Of a DNA stretch of 14,671 nt, positions 7,566 through 13,937 are shown in pieces. The stretch comes from Myxococcales bacterium. GTDB lineage: Bacteria > Myxococcota > Myxococcia > Myxococcales > Myxococcaceae. The notes beneath the pieces were generated by a model. The model was given only the letters and a program-made list of their open reading frames with translations. It was not told the DNA's origin and did no database searches. The DNA is taken from the NCBI GenBank assembly GCA_003153055.1, contig PMBV01000429.1, positions 1 through 14,671 of the forward strand. The letters run 5' to 3'. The translations under genes were made by a program, and so were the position numbers. The first letter of the stretch is position 1. Each line of letters begins with the position of its first letter.

Positions 7566-8311
7566 AAGTAAATCCTTATTCGCGCGAGAGTCGGTGACGA
7601 TCCAGGTATGTTTTTGTGTGTTTGACGCGTGATGACAGGTGCAGATGCTGCGGACTTCCCCCAAAAATCCCCTCCAGCCACGCAAAGACTGCATTGCACA
7701 CCTCGAGACAGATTGCCGCATGTAGGTGTGGAGTAATCTGCTGGTGTGTGAATTCGTCAGTGGCTTCGGTTAGTTAAGTCGCGATCTTGTTCGTTGATCT
7801 GTATCAAGACGCGCAAATTCTTCCGCTGCCACTGTTCTGAAGGCCATCGAAGACAGGGCATCGAACCAAGCGAACGTCCGAGGCGGCGTCGAGGAAACGT
7901 TCGAGGCACGGGGTCTCTCTCGGGGTTCATGATTGTCATTGCTGTGCGTGGTTGTTCTGTCTGGACCCCATTTCCAACCCGTCGAAGGGCCCGAGGCATG
8001 GGCCGCTGGCTGGAGGTCCGAGGCTCCGGGCGGCCATCACGAGCCCCTCGGCCGGTCGGTGGAGCGCGCATGGGTTCCACCATCACCGAACGCTTGTCGT
8101 CGCCCGCCCTCGTGGCTCCATCCACCGCCCCCGTCCGCCCTTCGCCGCGGAGACGCGAGGAGGTCTCCCGTTGCATGGTCCATCGAACCGCCCAACTTAC
8201 TCATGACGGCGACGTGACTGGGCACCTCGCACATTATCGATCGCGCCTGCGAGGCGGCGGTCCTGCGATTCGGCCACGCTTGCCCCAGCTAGACGTAGGC
8301 GGTACGTTTGA
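7566..8311. other. Intergenic region upstream of the oxidase; no gene seen
   Basis: This stretch must hold the oxidase promoter. The part next to the start (7566-7760) is visibly richer in A/T than its surroundings. It carries an inverted repeat (7697-7730) and GGTGTG direct repeats at 7725 and 7743. No convincing -35/-10 pair or sigma-54 box was found. From about 7790 to 8311 long open frames exist on both strands, but their translations are Arg/Pro/Ser-rich without recognisable motifs. The stretch is treated as non-coding or fully decayed. Confidence 0.5.
7697..7730. promoter_or_regulatory. Inverted repeat CACACCT-N20-AGGTGTG upstream of oxidase
   Basis: Seven-base perfect arms are separated by 20 bases, about 130 bases upstream of the oxidase start. 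A further GGTGTG lies at 7743. This could be a binding site for a regulator of the oxidase-SCO operon. It does not match the copper-regulator boxes I know, and a chance occurrence is possible. Confidence 0.25.
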
Positions 8312-8693
8312 CATGTGGAGATCGCGGCGTGGACGATTCGCTCACCGGAGGGGGAGTTTCGCGCGAAGGTCCAGCTCTTCGGAGATGAGGGTAGAATGGC
8401 GGGCGACGCCGATTAGGAACTACCGCACTCGCGGCTTCGCTGGCGAATTCACCAGCACAAATGGATGGGACATGAAGGCCATCCTCCAGGACCCATTGGG
8501 CGTAGGCGATGGAACCGTTCCGCTGGCATCGGCGGAGAAGCTGAAGAGCGCTGACAAGCCGTCGCCCGGCGACAGCGTGCTCCCCTTGTCTCACCAAACG
8601 GCGTACGAAGATGGAGCGGCGCAGAACTACGCGACGAGGGCGATTACTGCGCTGTGCCTCATGCGCTACAGGGAAAAGCGCCCGAAGCCATGA
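8312..8693 (+). pseudogene. Lipase-type alpha/beta hydrolase, frameshifted C-terminal remnant
   Basis: The intact frame from about 8418 to the TGA at 8691-8693 encodes the end of a lipase-like alpha/beta hydrolase. A T-N-G-W-D-M-K segment is followed by the acid box G-V-G-D-G-T-V-P-L-A-S, a V-L-P-L-S-H-Q box with the likely catalytic His, and a closing helix A-T-R-A-I-T-A-L. Just upstream, the next frame (8312-8413) reads plausibly as ...F-R-A-K-V-Q-L-F-G-D-E-G-R-M and stops at 8414-8416, where the good frame takes over. A one-base insertion near 8414 would explain this. The Ser nucleophile half is absent upstream. The last codons overlap the next gene by ATGA, the usual arrangement of a lipase effector and its immunity gene. 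The fold call is from motifs. A role as an interbacterial (type VI) effector is inference from the neighbour. Confidence 0.5.
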
Positions 8694-9031
8694 GCCGCAT
8701 GTCGAAAGGAGCCGGTCTGGCTCGCAGTGCCCGCGCTGCCACAGGGCTTGCCTTGGCTGCGGCTTTGGCAAGCTCCCACACCCAAGCCCGAGAGCCGGTG
8801 AACAGCCCCATGAACCAGACGAGCCCTCGCCAATATTGCATTGGCCGTTTCTGTTTCGCCGCCGTGCAGCCACTGGTGCTCGCAGGTCGCAGCCAGGAAA
8901 TCTACCGAGTCGACGTGAAGACCGAGGCGCTACCGCCCAAGGCTACGGCTGCCAGCGTTTGGGCCGCGCGGCTGGCCGCGATTCGGCAAGGGAAGTCGGA
9001 GGCGTCCGAACCCGGAACACGAAGTCGGTGA
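8690..9031 (+). CDS. Short exported protein resembling Tli4-type lipase immunity N-terminus
   Basis: This 113-residue protein starts at the ATG of an ATGA overlap with the lipase remnant, which decides the start. Residues ~8-30 (G-A-G-L-A-R-S-A-R-A-A-T-G-L-A-L-A-A-A-L) look like a signal peptide or membrane segment. Then come Y-C-I-G-R-F at ~46, S-Q-E-I-Y-R-V-D-V-K-T-E and a short A-A-S-V-W-A-A-R-L helix. The C-x-G-R-F ... Y-R-V-D-V-x-T pattern after a signal peptide is what I associate with the Tli4 family, periplasmic proteins that neutralise Tle4 phospholipase effectors of the type VI secretion system. Those proteins are around three times longer. This one ends in a polar tail and no clear continuation was found in the other frames, so it is probably truncated. 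The family call is tentative. Confidence 0.4.
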   Translation: MSRMSKGAGLARSARAATGLALAAALASSHTQAREPVNSPMNQTSPRQYCIGRFCFAAVQPLVLAGRSQEIYRVDVKTEALPPKATAASVWAARLAAIRQGKSEASEPGTRSR

Positions 9032-9273
9032 GCAGGCGAAGCCAGGGCCAGACTCCGTCCTGGCCGCCTGACTTCCACGAGGAAATCGCCGGCCCGAGTG
9101 GCATGGTACGTCCCCCGGCCGAGGACTCCACTCTTGATGTCCATCTTGGGATGCACCGGCGGAGCGGGCACTTGTTGACAGGTAGTGCACCTCGGGCTAC
9201 CGCAGAGCGAGGAGGGGTTCGTCATGGAATCGGTCTTGCGTCGGCAGGTTCGCGCTCGCTGTCAGGGGTTGGT

Positions 9274-10937
9274 ATGACGAAGCGCCGGCTGGGTCAGACC
9301 AGGACGCTCACGGCCATCCTTTTCGTCGGATGCATGGGCTCCCTTCGTTGCGTCCCGAACTACTCCGACATCCCCTGTGTACGAGACTACAATTGCCCGA
9401 GCGACCAGGCTTGTATTGGAGGTCTCTGCGCCCGCGGCGAGCGGCAGGTGGACTCCGATGCGTTGGAGGGGTTTGCTGTGATTCCCCCTGCGGCCCCTGC
9501 GGAACGTGCGCGACCGGCACCTGCAGTCCCCTTGGCGCCGGGGCAGCCGGGAGCCCGTCTTGTTCCCCCTACGTGTGCGGAGCGAGCGTCGCCTGCCCCA
9601 ATACGTGCGCTGGCGACACCCAGTGCGTCGGAACGGCCTATTGCGAGGGCTCCACCTGTGTCGCGAAGAAGGACAGCGGCGCCGCCTGCAATGGGCCGAG
9701 CCAGTGCAAAGTCGGGCACTGTGACAACGGCCTGTGCTGCGCGTCAGGCAACTGCTGCAGCACGCCGGTAGCCTGCCCGGCCTCGTTTCGCTCGGCGGCC
9801 ATCTGCATCGACCCCAGTGTGAGTACCACCTGTCAAGGAGCCCGAAAGGACGCCACCTGCATCGACTTCATGTGTGGCAGTCAAGCCGTCGACGACGACA
9901 GTGCCTGCTCGGGAGCGGTGAGGGCGTGTGGGCGCTACAAGGACGTCACCTGCGGTTCGGCTGCTTCCCAGCCGGTAGCGGCCTGCGCTTCATCCTGCGC
10001 TTCCCCGAGCGAGTGCAGCACCGGAAACACCTGTGCCGGTGGCGCCTGCGTGCCCACTATCGCCGAGACGTTTCGCGGTGTGTGGGGGTTCGCGGACAAC
10101 GACGTCTGGGTTGTCGGCGAGCAGGGCCACGTGATGCACTGGAATGGTCTGCAGTGGACCGTGTCGTTGAGCCAACCCAACTACCAGCTCTACGGAGTCT
10201 GGGGTGTTTCGTCGTCGGACCTCTGGGTTGTCGGGTATGACTCCCTGGGGCTGACCGCGTTGACGCTGCACTGGGACGGCGCCCATTGGGCCGTCAAGGC
10301 GAACAGCGCAAGCGCCGGCGACAAGATGTATGGGGTTTCCGGCACATCATCCTCCGACGTCTGGGTGGTGGGCGGCGGAGGCTGCTGCGGCCTGCTCCAC
10401 CATTGGACCGGGGCTTCCTTCGGCACTCCGGTCAGCTTCGGCCGAGGCCCCATTCATTCAGTCGTCACCATCTCCCCCGCCGATGCCTGGGCAGCGGGAG
10501 AAAACGGCGGGAGCGTCTTCCGCCTCACAGGGACGACATGGGCGCTCGCTCCGCAAGTGCCGGGCGGCGAGTTCCATGCCATCTGGGCGAGCTCGGACGG
10601 CGACGTGACTGCGCTCTCGGGGCAGGCAGTCGACCATTGGGAAGGGAACTCGTGGACCGAAAGCCCTCTCAGTACCTACGGGACCTTCAATGGCCTGTTC
10701 GGCCTCTCGCCGAGCAACCTGGTCGCCGCGGGGAACGCCGGCGTCGTGCTCACCAGCTCCTACCCAGGGTCATGGGGCAGCACTCAGAGCCCCACCTCTC
10801 AGAATCTCTACGGGGTGTGGGCCCGTGGCGGCAGCTCCGTCAACCTCGTTTGGATAGTCGGACATGGAGTCGTGCTCCATCGGGAATCCAGCGTAGGATT
10901 GGTCGATATGACTCCTCCCGGCGTCGTTCCGTTTTGA
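9274..10937 (+). CDS. Cys-rich lipoprotein with seven propeller-type repeats (frameshift near 9430-9458)
   Basis: The gene starts at 9274, with AGGGG six bases upstream. A signal follows (M-T-K-R-R ... L-F-V-G-C, a loose lipobox), then S-D-I-P-C-V-R-D-Y-N-C-P-S-D-Q-A-C-I-G-G-L-C. That frame then loses its sense. The Cys-rich pattern resumes at 9459 one base back (C-V-G-G-V-C-C-D-S-P-C), so one base appears to be missing. The rest is open to 10937. A Cys-rich domain with many paired C-x(3-6)-C spacings runs to ~10055. About seven units of ~45 residues follow, of the type Y-G-V-W-G-x-S-S-S-D-x-W-V-V-G ... H-W-D-G-x-x-W, a number that fits a seven-bladed beta-propeller. Proteins with this layout are common on myxobacterial surfaces and have no known function. 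The long clean 3' frame suggests a recent mutation or a sequencing error. The next gene starts ten bases on. Confidence 0.75.
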
Positions 10938-10947
10938 AAGCCGCCCG

Positions 10948-12480
10948 ATGACTCGCCTTCAGCGTCTTGTTGTCTACTCGGCGGTGGCGATCAACGGCGC
11001 CGCCGTCATGGCCCTTGAGCTCCTCGGCACCCGCATCGTGGGTGGCTTCTACGGAACTTCGCTCTTCGTTTGGGGCGCCCTCATCTCAGTGACGTTGGTG
11101 GCGATGGCGGTCGGCTATGTCATCGGAGGCGCGTTGGCGAAGCGCCTCGCGCTGCCGATTGCTTCGGCAGTGGCCTCGGTGTTGGTTGCGCTTGTGCCCC
11201 CCTTGGCCAGGACGGTGCTCGCCGCCACAGACGGCCTGGGTGCTCGCTCCGGGGCGCTGACGAGCGCCGCGCTGCTCTTCTTTCTCCCCATCGCGGCCCT
11301 CTCGATGACAGGGCCGGTGGCCATCAGCCTCTTGCTCAAGGATGTGGAGCGCTCCGGCAAGGTCAGCGGGACGACGCTCGCGCTCTCCACGGCAGGCAGC
11401 GTCGTCGGCACGTTGCTCCTGGCGTTCATCCTCCTTCCCGTCATGCGCACGACCGTGGTCATCGACGGCCTTGCCGGCATTCTCCTGGCTCAGGCGGTGG
11501 TTCTCTGGGTGAGCTTGTCGCGCCCGACTCGGAAGCGAGAAGCAATCGCGCTGCTGGTGTGTGCCATCGGGACGGGCGGCGCGTGGGCTCAGCGACTCCG
11601 TGCCACGCCGGAGACGAGCCGCTTTGACGTCCGTTTCGAGAAGGAGAACCACTACGGGCGACTCCGAGTGGTCGATGACGAAGTCATGTCCATCCGATGG
11701 ATGTTGCAGGATTCGTCGCTCATCAGCGCCGCTCGCCGCGGTGACCCTCGCCCGGTATTCGAGTACCTGAACCTGGTGGAGGCGCTCCTCGGCCTCGCAC
11801 CATCCGCCAAGAGCGCCCTCGTCGTCGGACTCGGGGCGGGCCACGTACCGCGGACCTTCGAGGGCTACGGCCTCGAAGTCGACTCCATCGAAATCAACCC
11901 TGCGGTGGTGGAGGCGGCCAAGGAGTACTTCGGCTTCGCGCCTCACGGACGGGTCATCGTTGGCGACGCTCGTTTCGAGGTCCGGCACCTGGGTAGGCAG
12001 TATGACTTCATCGTCCACGACTGCTTCAGCGGCGGCACGGTCCCTCCCCATGTCCTGAGCTTGGAGATGATGGAGGAGCTTCGGGCTCGTCTCACTGATG
12101 ACGGAATACTGGTGACGAGCTTCTTCGGCGACACGACGGGCGAGGATTCGCGCGCCGCGAAGACGTTGCTCAAGACGCTCCAGGCGGCCTTTCCTTACGT
12201 GCGCGTCTTCGTCCCTCGGCTCGAGACCCAGCCCATCGACATTGCTTTCGTGGCGTCGCGGAAGCCCATCGAGTTGGGCCACCTCCGGCCGAAGTGGTAT
12301 CGAACATCGGCCGCTGGCCTCCTCGCACAACAGCTCGAGGAGCTGGAGATTGCCATCGACGCTCGGGATGCGGAGGTCGCCTTGGATGACTTCAATCCGC
12401 TGGACCTCTACCAGGCGAAGCGCGCGGAGCGATACCGGGCCTTCTTGGTGGAGAAGCTCGGCGTAGGTCTCTTCTTGTAG
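10948..12480 (+). CDS. Membrane-anchored SpeE-like protein (fused MFS/spermidine synthase type)
   Basis: This is a 510-residue protein. Residues ~8-215 contain about six or seven hydrophobic segments, including V-M-A-L-E-L-L-G-T-R at 20-29, typical of the membrane half of 'fused MFS/spermidine synthase' proteins. Residues ~225-437 are a class I methyltransferase fold. They show A-L-V-V-G-L-G-A-G-H (nucleotide loop 290-299), S-I-E-I-N-P (Glu315, ribose contact), V-I-V-G-D-A-R (Asp340) and Y-D-F-I-V-H-D-C-F-S-G-G-T-V-P-P-H-V-L (352-370). True spermidine synthases have D-S-S-D-P at the last site; the second Asp, needed for catalysis, is Ser here. The D-x-F-S-G-x-x-x-P-x-H-L pattern marks the uncharacterised fused subgroup, so aminopropyl transfer is doubtful. 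It starts ten bases after the propeller gene and is probably co-transcribed. The Shine-Dalgarno is weak. Confidence 0.85.
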   Translation: MTRLQRLVVYSAVAINGAAVMALELLGTRIVGGFYGTSLFVWGALISVTLVAMAVGYVIGGALAKRLALPIASAVASVLVALVPPLARTVLAATDGLGARSGALTSAALLFFLPIAALSMTGPVAISLLLKDVERSGKVSGTTLALSTAGSVVGTLLLAFILLPVMRTTVVIDGLAGILLAQAVVLWVSLSRPTRKREAIALLVCAIGTGGAWAQRLRATPETSRFDVRFEKENHYGRLRVVDDEVMSIRWMLQDSSLISAARRGDPRPVFEYLNLVEALLGLAPSAKSALVVGLGAGHVPRTFEGYGLEVDSIEINPAVVEAAKEYFGFAPHGRVIVGDARFEVRHLGRQYDFIVHDCFSGGTVPPHVLSLEMMEELRARLTDDGILVTSFFGDTTGEDSRAAKTLLKTLQAAFPYVRVFVPRLETQPIDIAFVASRKPIELGHLRPKWYRTSAAGLLAQQLEELEIAIDARDAEVALDDFNPLDLYQAKRAERYRAFLVEKLGVGLFL

Positions 12481-12617
12481 AGCGATCGAGCACCTCGGGA
12501 CGTTCGCCAGGCGGAAGCCAGCGGGCCCCGCACCACCTGTGCGCTCGGGTCGCCTTACCCAGCGCAAAGGCGAGCCGGACGAGCTGACGCCTGATTCGGT
12601 AAGGAGACCAACCGCCA

Positions 12618-12632
12618 GGTACGGTACAGTAC
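12618..12632 (+). promoter_or_regulatory. Triple RGTAC repeat, possible -10 of a leaderless mRNA
   Basis: GGTAC-GGTAC-AGTAC is a tandem run of three five-base units ending nine bases before the ATG at 12641. It includes TACAGT (12626-12631), a 4/6 match to the sigma-70 -10 box. There is no Shine-Dalgarno at normal spacing (the nearest, AAGGAG at 12601, is 35 bases away), so transcription could begin at or next to the ATG. No clear -35 was found. Confidence 0.3.
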
Positions 12633-12640
12633 TACGCACC

Positions 12641-13537
12641 ATGCTCGCCCTCTTGCTCGTCATCGCCTTGGGTGCGGACCCTTCAAGCCCCGATGCCAAG
12701 GCCAAGGAGCACGCCTCCGCAGCCAGGAAGCTCTTTTCACAGAAGCGCTACACCGAGGCCGCCGAGAGATTCACGGCTGCGTACCGGGTGGGCGGCAACG
12801 CGACGAACATCTACAACGTCGGCAAGTGCTATGAGCGACTTGGAGACGTCCCGATGGCTCTCCGAAGCTACCGAGAGTACCGAAGGTTGAATCCAAAGGC
12901 TGACGAGGACCCGGTACTCAGGGGCGACATCGCGAACGGGGAGCGGCGGCTCCGAGAGAAGGGCGTACAGCAGTTGGCCGTGTACGCTGAGCCGTCCTCG
13001 GCGTCGATTACCATCGACGGGGAGCCGCTGGGCACCTCTCCGGTGTATGTGGAGCTGAAAGCCGGGGAGCACGTACTGTCTGTTTCCGCGGACGGGTACG
13101 AGACAACGAAGTACTCCTTCGTGCTGAGCACCGCGGTAATCAGTGAGAGGACGGTGAGTCTCGCTCCGGCGCCGCGAGTGGCCGGGCTGGGCTTGGACGC
13201 TCCTCGCGAGCAGCCGACCGTGGTGATGACGCCAAGGGAGCCTGCCGAGGCTGGAGTCCCGGGTGTACGGGACACTGCCACAACGCGGCGGCGCATCGGC
13301 ACGTGGGTCAGCGGAGGCGCGGCTGTCGCCGCTGCTGCGACCGCCGCTGGCCTGGGTATCGCGTATCTCGGACCCTATCGCGAATTGCACACACCGGACG
13401 TCAACCGACCTGGCGAGCGGACTACCGCCCTCAAGAATCAGACCGATCAACTGAGTACGGGAGTCAACATCGCGCTAGGAGTTGCGGGGGCGGCTGCCGC
13501 GATCGCTGTCATCCTCTACTTCGTCGAGGGCCGCTGA
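12641..13537 (+). CDS. TPR-PEGA protein with C-terminal membrane segments
   Basis: The predicted protein has 298 residues. The start at 12641 is chosen because it opens directly with a signal peptide (M-L-A-L-L-L-V-I-A-L-G-A-D). An in-frame GTG at 12539 would add 34 polar residues in front of it. Residues ~18-107 are helical TPR-like repeats (A-R-K-L-F-S-Q-K-R-Y-T-E-A-A-E-R-F; N-I-Y-N-V-G-K-C-Y-E-R-L-G-D; A-L-R-S-Y-R-E-Y). Residues ~112-175 are a PEGA beta domain, with A-S-I-T-I-D-G-E-P-L-G-T-S-P and a L-K-A-G-E-H-V-L-S-V-S-A-D-G-Y-E core. After a Pro-rich linker come two hydrophobic segments (~221-243 and ~273-294) ending F-V-E-G-R. This layout is very common in myxobacteria; its likely role is protein-protein scaffolding in the envelope, but no specific partner is indicated. 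It stands alone, 160 bases after the previous gene. Confidence 0.85.
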   Translation: MLALLLVIALGADPSSPDAKAKEHASAARKLFSQKRYTEAAERFTAAYRVGGNATNIYNVGKCYERLGDVPMALRSYREYRRLNPKADEDPVLRGDIANGERRLREKGVQQLAVYAEPSSASITIDGEPLGTSPVYVELKAGEHVLSVSADGYETTKYSFVLSTAVISERTVSLAPAPRVAGLGLDAPREQPTVVMTPREPAEAGVPGVRDTATTRRRIGTWVSGGAAVAAAATAAGLGIAYLGPYRELHTPDVNRPGERTTALKNQTDQLSTGVNIALGVAGAAAAIAVILYFVEGR

Positions 13538-13937
13538 AGAGCGCGCGGTGTGCGCGGCGGCGCCCCACCAATCCCTTCTCTTCGGTCCCTGGGTGGTACT
13601 GTCCATCTCCCTGTGCCACCGACGGGCGTGAGGGCCAGTTTCGGCAAGATCGAGGGTGATTCACCAACCAAGGCGCAAGTGCGACAATGCCCCACATCAA
13701 ATGCTCGTCGGCAGCGAGCTCACGGTGAACCAACCAAAGAACGGGTTTCTTGTGGGGGGCAACAGTTGCAACTGACCATGGCGACCTACCTTCGCGGGGA
13801 CAGGCAGGGACCGTCAGGAACCGTCAGCTCGTCTGTCGTCAAGGAGAGCAAGTGCTCGCGGTAGAGTGACACGCGAACACGCCGTCAGCGCCGAGAGACT
13901 GCCCTGAGGGCGACCACGCCGCAATGGAGGAAGCACC
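13538..13937. other. 400-base intergenic region with small repeats; no gene seen
   Basis: An open frame at 13550-13864 reads as low-information sequence without motifs and is not called. The region holds a direct repeat ACCAACCAA (13663-13671 and 13729-13737) and a perfect 12-bp palindrome (13763-13774). It also holds two ACCGTCAG copies ten bases apart (13810-13817, 13820-13827) and GCCCTGAGGGC (13901-13911) just before the next gene. No tRNA or rRNA was recognised. It most likely holds the promoter and control sites of the gene at 13938. Confidence 0.5.
13763..13774. promoter_or_regulatory. Perfect 12-bp palindrome CAGTTGCAACTG
   Basis: The sequence equals its own reverse complement, with no spacer, in an otherwise gene-free stretch 164 bases upstream of the next start. 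It is a plausible dimeric operator; no matching regulator is encoded in the window. Confidence 0.3.

Noticed and set aside
7794..8311. Front part of the open frame leading into the lipase remnant, with R-K-F-F-R-C-H-C faintly like an ISL3 transposase zinc region
   Set aside because: The Cys spacing does not fit, no further transposase motif follows, and no terminal inverted repeats were found; the rest is Arg/Pro-rich noise.
8902..9225. Minus-strand open frame of about 107 codons
   Set aside because: It overlaps the immunity-like gene and has no recognisable motif or convincing start; it is most likely a shadow.
9430..9475. Programmed -1 frameshift as explanation for the propeller gene break
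   Set aside because: G-GGG-TTT near 9470 does not satisfy the X-XXY-YYZ rule in the zero frame, and the Cys pattern needs the shift to occur before it.
10948..12480. Plain spermidine synthase (speE) call
   Set aside because: The key aspartate of the D-S-S-D-P motif is missing and the enzyme is membrane-fused, so the gene symbol is not given.
13550..13864. Small protein of about 104 residues
   Set aside because: It has no Shine-Dalgarno, no hydrophobic or domain pattern, and composition like non-coding DNA.
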